Positions 55,199 to 64,000 of a stretch of 64,000 bases of DNA are shown here, in pieces. The stretch lies in assembly GCA_964473645.1 (NCBI GenBank), contig CAYYPW010000004.1, positions 1-64,000 on the forward strand, in the 5' to 3' direction. Position 1 is the stretch's first letter; the number at the start of each line of letters is the position of its first letter. This DNA is from HdN1 sp964473645 (GTDB lineage: Bacteria; Pseudomonadota; Gammaproteobacteria; Pseudomonadales; Ketobacteraceae). A model generated the notes under the pieces. The model ran no database searches, had not been told where the DNA came from, and saw nothing but the letters and a program-made list of their open reading frames with translations. The position numbers were made by a program, and so were the translations under genes.

Positions 55199-56912
55199 TC
55201 AACTCCAGTTGGCGGCAATGCCCCCCGAGAGAGAGTTTTGATAGCTGGGTGAAAGCGTCGTTTCACCCATGGCGGGCGGCGCAAATGCCGCCATCGCATT
55301 CACCAGGTTCGCCACCTGGGTATCCAACAACACATCGCCCGTAGCCGTCGCAAACTGCTCCACGTGCGTCTGATTGCCGTTGTACCAACCCGTCTCAATG
55401 TCATGCGGTCAGCGGTGCCAATAATGCTGACTTCGAGATCAACACTGTTCACCCGACGGAACCATATCTGCTCAGCGTCAACGCCGCTCATGAATTGCAA
55501 AGCGTCTTGATTCCCGGCGGTCGAATCATTTTCTGTGATTCGATCAGCGCCGTAACCACGTCCTAACTGATAGGTGTCATTACCGAGGCCACCCACCAGC
55601 GAATCGGTACCCGCGCCGCCATTCAATGTGTCGTTGCCCGCACCACCGGTTAGTGTGTTATTCGCCGTGTTACCCACCAAGGTATTATTGAGCGCGTTTC
55701 CGGTTCCGTTTACGTTGCTCGATCCCATGAGGCTGAGGTTTTCGACGTTGCCAGCCAGGGTTAGCGTTACTGAGGATTGAATAGTATCAATCCCTTCGCT
55801 GGCCTGTTCTGTTACTACATCTGTCGTAACGTTCACCACATAGAGGTCATCACCCAGGCCGCCGATCATGGTGTCAGAACCGCTGCCGCCATCCAGTGTA
55901 TCGTTGCCTGCGGTTAGCGTATTGGCACCGCTATTACCTACCAATCGGTTTGCAAGTCCATTGCCAATCTCGTTGATTGCAGTTGAACCAGACGAGGTTA
56001 GATTTTCAGTATTGTTGCTGAGTGTGTAGGTGACAGAAGACGTGAGTGGTATCGATGCCTTCTGCGGAAAGTTCTGTCACCACATCGGCAATGTTGTCGA
56101 CGATATAGCCATCGTCACCACTACCGCCGACCAGGGTATCGATACCTGTTCCACCTTTGAGGGTATCGTTGCCACCCGCACCGTAGAGCTGGTTTGCACC
56201 GGTGTTGCCAGTGAGAGTATTGGCAAGCACGTTACCAGTGCCCGAAAGTGCGGTGGTACCCGTCAACGTTAATTGTTCAACATGGTTTGACAATGTATAG
56301 CTTACAGAACTACTCACTACGTCATTACCTTCATCCGATAATTCAGTAATCACCTCACCCACATTATCGACGGTATAGACATCATTACCAGCACCGCCGA
56401 TTAATGTATCAGCACCAGCGGAGCCGTAATGGAGTCGTTACCGGCACCTCCGGACAAAGTGTTCGCACCGGTGTTATCGGCGAGAGTGTTGTCCAAAATG
56501 TTCCCGATGCCATTGATTGCACCGCTGCCGGTCAACGTGATGTTTTCTACAAAATCAGACAGCGTATAGCTGACAACACTATTAGTTCGATCAGTGCCCA
56601 CATTCTCCAATTCTATTACTAAATCGAGAGCATTATCGACGACATAGAGGTCATTGCCACCACCAGACATGGTATCGGCGCCTGCCCTGCCGTCCAATGA
56701 ATTCGTCGCCGAATTACCCACTAGCGTGTTATTTAGCCAATTACCCGTAGAATTAATTGTGGCGTCACCGGTCAACGCTATATTTTCAAGGTTGGCAGCG
56801 AGCGTATAGGTCACTGTTAATAGGACAGTATCGATACCAGCGGCAGCGGCTTCCGCGATGAGATCGACAGCTGAATCGACAACATAGGTATCATTTCCTA
56901 AGCTGAAGGGTG
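55199..56912 (-). pseudogene. RTX (haemolysin-type calcium-binding repeat) protein, broken
   Basis: Many nonapeptide-type repeats (GGAGNDTLNGGAGTDSLVGG) alternate with beta-helix segments such as VTYTLAANLENIALTG. Three frameshifts, near 56425, 56047 and 55413, join the pieces. With them corrected, the protein ends with the conserved RTX C-terminus (WYNGNQTHVEQFATATGDVL, then LVNAMAAFAPPAMGE, ending GGIAANWS, stop at 55199). The N-terminus is missing: at about 56912 the frame meets a hipA remnant on the other strand. It would have been a type I-secreted surface protein. Confidence 0.83.
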
Positions 56913-57174
56913 GTGTCTCTCGCCCGCATACGATATAAACCCTGTGTCTGATGCTGCAGGTCTCACACTGAATATAAACGAAGCAGAAAATGCACTTGAT
57001 CTAGATTTGGCGCTTTCCGTAGCGGATATTTTTAGGTTAAAGCTTGATGAGGCCAAAGCCATTATTGAGTTTCAAAAAAATATTGTCTCTCAATGGCGAT
57101 CCATCGCTGATGCTCTTGGAATTAGTCGATCGGAGCAAGAAGAGATGCAGGCTGCGTTCAGGTTGGCCGAATAA
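56902..57174 (+). pseudogene. HipA-family toxin C-terminal remnant
   Basis: About 90 codons reading GWCLSPAYDINPVSDAAGLT, then LALSVADIFRLKLDEA and a tail WRSIADALGISRSEQEEMQ. This is the C-terminus of HipA-type Ser/Thr kinases, beginning at the usually internal LSPAYDxNP motif. The kinase N-lobe and catalytic loop are absent, and no hipB antitoxin is present. The fragment starts where the RTX remnant begins on the other strand. An ATG-like start at 56944 is probably coincidental. Confidence 0.72.
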
Positions 57175-57266
57175 TCGGACAATTTTCAGCGTTATTGTTT
57201 TGACCGCTTAAGATCTGAGTATCGAGATTAAACGTCTCTCCACCCAATACAGGTCAAATTCAGCCT

Positions 57267-58025
57267 ATGTCCTTCCCTCTTGGTTCTGACAATCAAACCC
57301 TCAACAACGCCCGCCACTTACTCCAAACATCCCGCCGCATCGTCTGCTTCTCCGGCGCCGGCCTCAGCGCCGAATCGGGCATATCCACTTTTCGCGACAC
57401 CGAAACCGATGCCCTATGGTCGCGTTTCGATCCCATGCGATTGGCCTCGCCAGAAGGCTTTGCCGATGACCCCATTCGCGTCATCGACTGGTATAACTGG
57501 CGTCGCGCCAAGCTGGCCAACGCATCCCCCAATGCTGGCCATCTCGCCCTTGCAGCACGCCCCGATATCATCCAGATCACCCAAAACGTCGATGATTTGC
57601 TGGAGCGCGCCGGTATTACGCCAGACAACATCATCCATCTGCACGGCACCATTATTGAAGATCGATGCCACCACGCGTGCGGCTACCGCGAACGAATCAA
57701 ACTCGTTTCACCCCCCGACCTGCACGACTGCCCCAATTGCGGCGCGCCCATGCGACCTGCAGTAGTCTGGTTTGGCGAGAATCTGCCTGAAAGAGAATGG
57801 GCGGCTGCCCAGCGCGCATGCGAACAAGCAGATTGCTTGGTGGTGGTAGGAACAAGCGCTGCCGTCTACCCCGCAGCGTCATTGATTGACTATGCCAAAC
57901 GCAAAGGTGCCAGCGTTATCGTCGTTAACACGCAACCTAGTGGCGCCTCCAGCCTGGCCAACCATGAACTGATCGGCCAGGCTGGGGTATTGCTACCAAT
58001 GCTTTTAAAAACTGACCGCATTTAA
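57267..58025 (+). CDS. cobB: NAD-dependent protein deacetylase (sirtuin, CobB type)
   Basis: 252 residues. The Sir2 core is complete: FSGAGLSAESGISTFRD for NAD binding, TQNVDDLLERAG, catalytic His in HLHGTI, and a zinc ribbon with CHHACGY and CPNCGAPMRP. The ending VVVGTSAAVYPAASL is typical. The enzyme removes acetyl (or other acyl) groups from lysines using NAD. It lies just past the pseudogene region and stands alone; the gene after it is on the other strand. Confidence 0.92.
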   Translation: MSFPLGSDNQTLNNARHLLQTSRRIVCFSGAGLSAESGISTFRDTETDALWSRFDPMRLASPEGFADDPIRVIDWYNWRRAKLANASPNAGHLALAARPDIIQITQNVDDLLERAGITPDNIIHLHGTIIEDRCHHACGYRERIKLVSPPDLHDCPNCGAPMRPAVVWFGENLPEREWAAAQRACEQADCLVVVGTSAAVYPAASLIDYAKRKGASVIVVNTQPSGASSLANHELIGQAGVLLPMLLKTDRI

Positions 58026-58029
58026 TCGC

Positions 58030-58114
58030 GGATTACTTTTTCTAACTGATTACTTTTGCTAGCTGACTATTTTTGCTAACTGATCAGTTTTGAACGCAGA
58101 TCACCTTTGATTAC
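58030..58114. repeat. Five 17-bp imperfect tandem repeats
   Basis: Units start at 58030, 58047, 58064, 58081 and 58098; consensus TGATTACTTTTGCTAAC. The first three are the closest; the last two have drifted, and a partial sixth follows. The array fills the gap between the convergent sirtuin and MaoC-like genes. Confidence 0.8.
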
Positions 58115-58117
58115 AGA

Positions 58118-59026
58118 TTAATTACCACCGTTATAACCATACTCCCCCATCATAAAGATCGCACCCTGCGCGTTTTTCAATTCATAACGCCGAGACCCAG
58201 AGGCGCGCGGCGGGCTGCGATACACATACATCGACGATGATGGCAGCGGAACCGGCCGCGCAAAACGCGCACTGATTCTGCGAATGGCACGATCGGGCGT
58301 TTCTCTGCTTTGCAGCGCCGCCCAACTCAACGACAAGCTGGCAAAACCGTGCAACACCTTTTGTTTAAACGGGGAATGCCGGGCAGCATAATCAGCCCAA
58401 TGCACCGGGTTGAAATCCCCCGTTAGCAAGGCAAACCGCAATCCGTCATGTTCGTCAACCGCCCATGCACCAGCCGTTTCCCACTGTCTGTCGATGCTGT
58501 TTTTAGCCGGCGGTAATTCGGGTAACGCTTGCTTGGGCAGCATGCAATGTATCAAGGATTCGATGGCATGCGGATTTCGGCGAGTGCTGGTGACAACTTT
58601 CACCGACAACGACGTGCGATGTTCATTCTCGTTCACATTGACCAATTCGCCGGTCAAAAACAGTTTTTCACCCCGCCTGAGGGGCGCATTGATCTTGATG
58701 TCGCAGCCAAGATTCACCAGGTTCGCAAGCCCGAACTGATTTTGTATCAACACCCGCATGGCCAGTGGCACACTCCACTGCGAAAACATATGCGGCGGCA
58801 CGCGCCGGGTGTTTCGATACGATTCGGGCACACGTGCCCATTCAAGGTAGCTGGCGATCAATGGCGAACGTGGCGCTTCAATCACATCTGATATTCGCGC
58901 CAAACTGGTTCTTTCGTTCCATATTCTCGCCAAAGGCAGTGCGTTGATCACGCTGGTTTGTGCTAACGCGGCAAGATTATGTCGCTGGTCCAGCACTAAC
59001 GCGAAAGGTATGGATTTGTTTTGCAC
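58118..59026 (-). CDS. MaoC-like dehydratase/hotdog protein
   Basis: 302 residues. The C-terminal half has the MaoC motif FALLTGDFNPVHWADYAARH then FKQKVLHGFASLS, with the Asp and His of the hydratase-2 pair. The N-terminal half appears to be a second hotdog with a weaker pattern. No signal peptide. Likely acts on an enoyl-CoA or another acyl thioester. It resembles the gene at 5504 in domain layout but is quite divergent. Neighbouring genes give no clue to its substrate. Confidence 0.82.
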   Translation of the reverse strand: MQNKSIPFALVLDQRHNLAALAQTSVINALPLARIWNERTSLARISDVIEAPRSPLIASYLEWARVPESYRNTRRVPPHMFSQWSVPLAMRVLIQNQFGLANLVNLGCDIKINAPLRRGEKLFLTGELVNVNENEHRTSLSVKVVTSTRRNPHAIESLIHCMLPKQALPELPPAKNSIDRQWETAGAWAVDEHDGLRFALLTGDFNPVHWADYAARHSPFKQKVLHGFASLSLSWAALQSRETPDRAIRRISARFARPVPLPSSSMYVYRSPPRASGSRRYELKNAQGAIFMMGEYGYNGGN

Positions 59027-59210
59027 AAGCAGACTCCGTCAGTCAATACAACCGCGTCAGCCTTCATAATAGCGCTTGAATCTTGAACTTTGCTTGCTTA
59101 TTAATGGATTGATACAAATTAGAAAATCGCAAAAACACAAAAGAAAACGAGTGTTTTTTAATTTACATTTTTGGATTGCCCAATACCCTAAATATTAACA
59201 GCCACAAAAA

Positions 59211-59245
59211 AGAACCCCACATCGGTGATTGCCGTGTGGGGTTCT
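59211..59245 (-). terminator. Rho-independent terminator of the M48 protease gene
   Basis: AGAACCCCACA pairs with TGTGGGGTTCT (11 bp) around a 13-base loop. On the minus strand it is followed by six T, about 45 bases after the stop of the gene at 59290-60402. A textbook terminator. Confidence 0.9.
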
Positions 59246-59289
59246 CGTTACAGTGAGTGTTCAGATCTCAATACTGTGAGAACCAAACG

Positions 59290-60402
59290 TTACTCTTCTT
59301 CGCTGTAATCAGCCGCTTCGTAGCTACCCTCGTCGTAACTCTCCTCTTGAGCCTCTACGACATCCTCCTCTTGGCCCTCTTCCACGCCCTCTGCTTCACT
59401 GGTTTCATCGCTCACGTCGCTATAGGCTTCTTCACTATAGCCTTCTTCGCTATCGCTGCCGTATTCCTCTGCTTCGTAGCTACCTGCTCCGACCTGCGCC
59501 ATGGCCGCCTGTTGCATAAAGCTTTCAAACTGCGGGATTGCCACCGCTGCCACGATACCAATCATCGCCAACATCACCAGCATGGCACCGGCTGCACCGC
59601 CGCCCATACCAGAGTTGGGGATCAACGCCGCCAGCCCCCAGGCAAACGGGTTGCGTGCAGGAAACTGCGGCGCTACGCCTTGCTTGGCCAGCGTGGCGTG
59701 TTTCATACGCTTCACCAACCAGGGGTAAGTACCGGTAAGTTCATGGAACGACATCCAAAAACCACCCGTTTCATTGGCTTGATCGAGGTAGGCCTCTTGA
59801 TTGAGCGATTTCCAACGGGTTGAACCAGCGGCCAGCACAGCAATGGCGTGCTGAATGTCCTGCTCATTATTGCAGCAGGCAGCACCATGCAAGTCGCAAC
59901 TGTATTCTTGAGCACGACGGTAAGCGGCGCCCAACAACGGCAAGATACTGCCAGGCAAAATAAACAACTGTTTCAGGCCGAGGTGGCCGCGCTGAATGTG
60001 CCCCAACTCATGCCCGATGTAGAACTTGATGCTCTCGGGGTGATCTTCAAGCGCGTCGAGAACCGATGAGTACAACACCACATAGTGACGGCGCAAAAAG
60101 CGGGTGGCCAGGGCATTCAAAAATCCATCGGCGTTCAAAATGTAGAACTCCGGCAGTTCTTTGACACCCAGCTTGTCACCGCACTCACGATACGCCGCAT
60201 AAAGCTCTGGGTATTGATTGGCGTTTACCGCCACCCCGGTGCCACGGATGTAGGCAATAAAACCAGACTGCGCGAACAAATAGACGACGAACAAAATGAT
60301 GGCGTACGGGAGCACGAAAATAAACAGGGGAATCCACACCAGCAGCGAAAACAACGCCAATAGCGTGAACAAGGTTTTTTCGTTTTTGTAGACAAGATTC
60401 AT
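59290..60402 (-). CDS. M48-family membrane zinc metalloprotease with acidic tail
   Basis: 370 residues. Two N-terminal membrane helices (residues about 12-50), then the zinc site HELGH within FYIGHELGHIQRGHL and a later AQEYSCDLHGA that supplies the third ligand. A glycine/alanine-rich helix (MGGGAAGAMLVMLAMIGIVAAV, about 265-290) is a third membrane segment. The last 65 residues are almost all Glu, Asp, Ser and Tyr, an unusual tail for this family. HtpX-like enzymes cut misfolded membrane proteins. Strong terminator follows. Confidence 0.9.
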   Translation of the reverse strand: MNLVYKNEKTLFTLLALFSLLVWIPLFIFVLPYAIILFVVYLFAQSGFIAYIRGTGVAVNANQYPELYAAYRECGDKLGVKELPEFYILNADGFLNALATRFLRRHYVVLYSSVLDALEDHPESIKFYIGHELGHIQRGHLGLKQLFILPGSILPLLGAAYRRAQEYSCDLHGAACCNNEQDIQHAIAVLAAGSTRWKSLNQEAYLDQANETGGFWMSFHELTGTYPWLVKRMKHATLAKQGVAPQFPARNPFAWGLAALIPNSGMGGGAAGAMLVMLAMIGIVAAVAIPQFESFMQQAAMAQVGAGSYEAEEYGSDSEEGYSEEAYSDVSDETSEAEGVEEGQEEDVVEAQEESYDEGSYEAADYSEEE

Positions 60403-60670
60403 AACAACAGTGCCTCGAAAAGGAATGACGCATTAACGCGAATTAGCGCGAACGTGCTTGAGCACACACAACGAGGCGACAGACAAGGCAGTTCAATCGA
60501 GAAATGTCAGGCAAGAGCCTTACCGATTCCTGGTGAAGTAGCGCATCCATTCATTGATTCGAGGCGGTCAAACAGCGACGCGCGCCGATGGTAACCCGAG
60601 GCTCAGCACCGGCGCAAAGTGACTTATTTACACTTGTGCCGTATCATCGATTTTTTCGGACGATCACGGC

Positions 60671-62020
60671 ATGGCTCTGAACATATCAAGAATTCTGCAC
60701 GCGGGGTATTTATTCGAACACGCTGGCACCCGTGTGGTTTTCGATCCGATTTTTGAGAACCCCTTTAGCTGCAATTGTCACGCCTTTCCTGCGATTCGAT
60801 TTGATCATGAGCAGATCAGACAACAACGTTTTGACGCGGTTTTTATCTCCCATTTTCACGATGATCATTGCTCGCTCGACAGTCTGGATCTGATACAGCG
60901 TGATACGCCGGTGTACCTTTATTGCTTGTTCGAAGAATTGTTCGATTTGATTCGTGCACTGGGGTTTACCCGTGTGCAGGCCTTATGCATCGACACGCCG
61001 GTGCAAGTTGGCAACTTGACCATAACGCCCCGGCGGGCGTTGGATACCAACGTGGATTCGATGTTTCATGTGAGGGTCGATGGGCTGAATGTATTGAACG
61101 TGGTCGATGCCTGTATTGATCCTGCAACCCTCAAGCAATTAGCGCGTTACGCTCCGTGGGACATGGTGCTATGGCCGTTTCAAACCATGCGCGAAACCGA
61201 GGTCATCTCACCGTTACGCGCAGCGCCTGCAACAGGTGTAATTCCCGAGGATTGGCTACCACAATTGCAGCGTTTGCACCCACGTTATGTGGTGCCCAGC
61301 TCGTGTCAGTTTTTGCTAGAACCCTGGTCCTGGTACAACAACACGTTTTTTCCAATTTCATATGCCGGGTTTCAACAGCAAATTGAAGCAGGTTTGCCTG
61401 ATCTCAAAGTGGTCCGACTTAACCCGGGCGTTACGATCAGACTCACCAACGATTCACTTGAACAAGGAGCGTCGTTACCGTGGATATACCCTGTTGGCGA
61501 ACAGGACGTCGATTACCGGTATGAACCCGATTGCACGCCACCGTCAATGGCGGAGATTGCACGCCAACTTGCTCCTCTCACCGATTCACACCTGCAGGCA
61601 GTCATGGATTACTGCCGCACCGGCTTACCGGCAAAATACCACTCACTGGAGCCCTTGGACGACAGTTATTTTCAGCAGCGTAGACGTTGGCGGCTGTCAG
61701 TCTATTCACCCAGCGGTGCGGTGACTCATTTTGATTTTTTGCTATCAGAGCAGCAAACGATAGCGCCATTGCAGGATGAAAACATTCCCCTAGCGTGGTG
61801 CACCGAGGTGGCCGCCTCCAAATTGTATGCAGCGCTTACCTCCGGCGAGACATTGACCACGCTCTACCTGAGGATAAACGATGTGCTTTTTGACCCGGCC
61901 ATCGAGGCTGATCTCGAGCTTGCCGATCTGGTCGACGACCCGCTGATACGCTGCCTGTTCGATGACACCCTTGGCGCCTACCAGCGTGACCAGCTGCAAC
62001 GCCTGAACAAGCCGTTGTAA
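60671..62020 (+). CDS. Metallo-beta-lactamase-fold hydrolase
   Basis: 449 residues. The metal site HxHxDH is visible as SHFHDDHCSLD at about residues 59-69; a further Asp lies in VVDACIDP. The first 250 residues are the hydrolase fold, related to UlaG/NAPE-PLD-like proteins; the C-terminal 200 residues are an extra domain of unknown fold. No signal peptide. Substrate unknown. Divergent from the M48 gene, 268 bases away. Could be a lipid phosphodiesterase, but the evidence is only the fold. Confidence 0.83.
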   Translation: MALNISRILHAGYLFEHAGTRVVFDPIFENPFSCNCHAFPAIRFDHEQIRQQRFDAVFISHFHDDHCSLDSLDLIQRDTPVYLYCLFEELFDLIRALGFTRVQALCIDTPVQVGNLTITPRRALDTNVDSMFHVRVDGLNVLNVVDACIDPATLKQLARYAPWDMVLWPFQTMRETEVISPLRAAPATGVIPEDWLPQLQRLHPRYVVPSSCQFLLEPWSWYNNTFFPISYAGFQQQIEAGLPDLKVVRLNPGVTIRLTNDSLEQGASLPWIYPVGEQDVDYRYEPDCTPPSMAEIARQLAPLTDSHLQAVMDYCRTGLPAKYHSLEPLDDSYFQQRRRWRLSVYSPSGAVTHFDFLLSEQQTIAPLQDENIPLAWCTEVAASKLYAALTSGETLTTLYLRINDVLFDPAIEADLELADLVDDPLIRCLFDDTLGAYQRDQLQRLNKPL

Positions 62021-62210
62021 GCTAACTCTAACAAACTCCACGCAAAGTCACGCCTAAAACTTGACGTTGATGCGTTATCCCATTGTCATAATGGGCGCGT
62101 ATGCTGGAAATCAAAGAATTTTTGGTTCATCATGTAACCGTGATGAGCCATAAGCTTTGATCATCGGTCGGGTTGTATCCAAAACCGGCCGCATCCACGA
62201 GTGCGCTGAT

Positions 62211-62771
62211 ATGAACTTCAATTCACGCGTACTGCGGCTCAGTAAAGCCGGTATCCCGCTCGACTGGCTTTCGCAACAAGACGCCGCCGTACTGCTCGTT
62301 AAAGGGCAGGTTATCTGGACGCTAGGCGATCACGTCGCCATTCTGCGTGGTGGCCACAATCACGCCGGAAAACAGAGCCTGCTGCCGATTCCCTCGATTA
62401 TCGCCACCGAAGGGCACTTCAAGTACAACGAACTCCATGTCCCCGCTGTATGCAATCGCCTGCTGTTTCGGCGCGATGCGCACCTGTGCATGTACTGTGG
62501 TGAAACCTTTCCGGCTGAAGCCCTCACCCGCGATCATATTCAACCGCGTTCTCGCGGTGGTTCGGAGCTGTGGACAAACCTGGTGTCGGCGTGCAAACGG
62601 TGCAACCAGCGCAAAGGCAACCGCACCCCCGAAGAGGCCAACATGCCCTTGCTGGCCGTGCCGTTCAAGCCCAACAAGATGGAATACATGGCGCTCGCCA
62701 ACCGCAATATCCTGGCCGACCAGATGCAGTTTTTGCGCACCGGGTTCAGCAAACACATGCGTTTACAATAG
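62211..62771 (+). CDS. HNH endonuclease
   Basis: 186 residues from ATG 62211 (MNFNSRVLRLSKAG), which matches the usual start of this family; the frame extends to a TTG at 62157. The HNH domain has zinc cysteines CMYCG and CKRCN around the catalytic LTRDHIQPRSRGGSELWTN, then RKGNRTPEEA. The N-terminal half (LVKGQVIWTLGDHVAILRGG) is the family's non-catalytic part. Such small HNH proteins are widespread and stand-alone; the DNA target is unknown. Confidence 0.88.
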   Translation: MNFNSRVLRLSKAGIPLDWLSQQDAAVLLVKGQVIWTLGDHVAILRGGHNHAGKQSLLPIPSIIATEGHFKYNELHVPAVCNRLLFRRDAHLCMYCGETFPAEALTRDHIQPRSRGGSELWTNLVSACKRCNQRKGNRTPEEANMPLLAVPFKPNKMEYMALANRNILADQMQFLRTGFSKHMRLQ

Positions 62772-62921
62772 TCCTGCCGCTTAACAACGCCTTCAGTAGC
62801 TCCCTTGGCAACACTTTTGATCAGTCTTTTGGCTACACGGCAGTGGCAGATCGGCTGACTCGACTAAACTGAATAGTCAGTATTTGTATCGTCAGACCCG
62901 CACTCTTGCCATGGATTCGTC

Positions 62922-64000
62922 ATGAACAAACGCCGACTGCTCCCTTCGCTGCTTATCGCTCCATTGCTGCTGCCTGCTGCTGGTGCTCACGCCAAAACCG
63001 CAATTGAAGATACCTTGATTGACGCGTGCCAACGCCTGGCGCTGGCCGATCAGACCAATCTGACCTCAGGCCAACTGCTGTTGCGGCAACGTTGCATCGC
63101 CTTGCGCAGTTTGCGCGAAAACCAGGGTGAAGCCGCCTTTCAAGCTGTGTTGAAACAGCTCTCCCCCGAGCAGGTTGCGGGCCAGCAACGGGCGTCGCGC
63201 AACGGGGCACAGTTGCAATCCCGCAATGTGGGCCAGCGCATCGGGCATTTACGCGCAAGCGCCAGACCTGCCAAATCCTTGGGTTTTCACAGCGACGAGG
63301 GCAAGCAGATTGGTGCCAGTGCTGGTAGCCTCGAGGCACCGCGCTGGGGCGCGTTTCTCAATGGCAATCTGGACAATACCAGTAAAGATGCCACCGATCG
63401 GGAGCCTGCCTATGACAGTGATGCCACAGGGATCACGGCGGGCGTCGACTATCGGATCTCGCCGCAATGGGTGGTCGGGGTCGCCGTGGGCCAAACCGAA
63501 TCGACGACGGACTTTGTGTCGGGCACCGGCAACATCGAAACCGATGCGTCGAGCGTCATGGGCTATGTCGCGTTTAACACGGGCGGCTGGTCGGTAGACT
63601 TCGTGCTTGGCACAACCGATTCCAGCAGCCGTAGCGAACGCAAGATCGACTATTTTGAGGATTCCCTGGGGGTCGAGCGAGTAAGGTTTGATCCCACGGG
63701 CGATACCGATAGCAGCGATGAGTCGGTGTATCTGGCAACGGACTATCAGTTTCAAACGGGGGGATTCAGCTACGGGCCTTACTTGGCACTGGAGTCGATC
63801 AAAACCGAGGTGGACGCATTCTCGGAATCGCAATCAGGCGGTTGGGCCATTGGGTATGCACCGCAATCCAATCGCCTCGATCGCTATGAAGCCGGTGGTA
63901 GAGCCAGTTGGGCACTCAGCCAGACCTGGGGCGTGTTGACGTTCGGTGGTTCGCTGGGGCTGAACCGGTATGAGCAATCAGAACTCAATCCCTTGGCTGC
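62922..64000 (+). CDS. Autotransporter-like outer-membrane protein (3' end outside the window)
   Basis: ATG 62922, with a clear signal peptide (RRLLPSLLIAPLLLPAAGAHA|K). The frame is open to the window edge (about 359 codons). Residues about 25-125 form a helical passenger-like part with two cysteines. From about residue 130 on, alternating aromatic/polar strands separated by Gly/Asp turns (WVVGVAVGQTES, GYVAFNTGGWSVDFVLG, GFSYGPYLALESIKTEVDAF) look like an autotransporter beta-barrel. Function of the passenger is unknown. Confidence 0.8.
   Translation, partial: MNKRRLLPSLLIAPLLLPAAGAHAKTAIEDTLIDACQRLALADQTNLTSGQLLLRQRCIALRSLRENQGEAAFQAVLKQLSPEQVAGQQRASRNGAQLQSRNVGQRIGHLRASARPAKSLGFHSDEGKQIGASAGSLEAPRWGAFLNGNLDNTSKDATDREPAYDSDATGITAGVDYRISPQWVVGVAVGQTESTTDFVSGTGNIETDASSVMGYVAFNTGGWSVDFVLGTTDSSSRSERKIDYFEDSLGVERVRFDPTGDTDSSDESVYLATDYQFQTGGFSYGPYLALESIKTEVDAFSESQSGGWAIGYAPQSNRLDRYEAGGRASWALSQTWGVLTFGGSLGLNRYEQSELNPLA

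Overview
The window looks like a chromosomal stretch of an aerobic, free-living gammaproteobacterium. The evidence is the mix of families: HrpB helicase, MurI, a PhoD-type phosphatase, a WS/DGAT wax-ester or triacylglycerol synthase, a single-chain biotin-dependent acyl-CoA carboxylase, MaoC-type hydratases, and many GGDEF/EAL and chemoreceptor proteins. The lipid-storage gene set would fit marine lipid or hydrocarbon users such as the Alcanivorax/Ketobacter relatives, but that placement is an inference. I saw no rRNA or tRNA gene and no CRISPR array.

Region 1 (1-39.7 kb) is ordinary core and semi-core genome. In order it holds: an edge-truncated unknown gene, a TSUP transporter, secreted PhoD phosphatase, an AraC regulator divergent from a MaoC hydratase that is translationally coupled to an XPD/DinG-type helicase with an N-terminal nuclease-like domain; a cluster of periplasmic cupredoxin, sensor GGDEF-EAL protein, DUF3034 outer-membrane protein, membrane-anchored truncated globin and flavin amine oxidase; a c-heme chemoreceptor; a class D beta-lactamase; FHA-EAL protein; murI; sterol-desaturase-like hydroxylase; a membrane-anchored response regulator; a ferritin-like hydrolase; a REC-REC-GGDEF-EAL protein with decayed active sites; the single-chain carboxylase; a coiled-coil membrane protein; an HSL-type esterase overlapping the WS/DGAT gene; a CorA transporter; hrpB; and a lipoprotein. 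Acyl-CoA carboxylation, hydration, esterification and ester hydrolysis suggest fatty-acid and storage-lipid turnover, while at least three EAL proteins point to heavy use of cyclic di-GMP.

Region 2 (39.7-57.2 kb) is an accessory, decaying region. It holds a glycosyltransferase split by one amber codon, two inverted copies of a dead IS4-like element that share an apparently identical 978-bp segment, an AT-rich TPR membrane protein, a TonB-receptor fragment, an IS66 transposase carrying three in-frame TAA codons, truncated IS5-like and IS91-like transposases, and remnants of yajQ, an RTX protein and hipA. Inside it sits one intact, tightly packed operon: SxtJ-like protein, a 49-aa DUF5989/SxtK-like protein (53895-54044), a NodU/CmcH/SxtI-type carbamoyltransferase and an SGNH-fold protein. 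A 124-bp repeat occurs in direct orientation on both sides of this operon.

Region 3 (57.2-64 kb) returns to normal genes: a sirtuin deacetylase, a second MaoC-like protein, an M48 metalloprotease with an acidic tail and a clear terminator, a metallo-beta-lactamase-fold hydrolase, an HNH endonuclease, and the start of an autotransporter-like outer-membrane protein that runs off the right edge.

Short structured DNA is unusually common: three different short tandem arrays (15-, 14- and 17-bp units), a 110-bp nested inverted repeat, and several perfect palindromes in front of genes.
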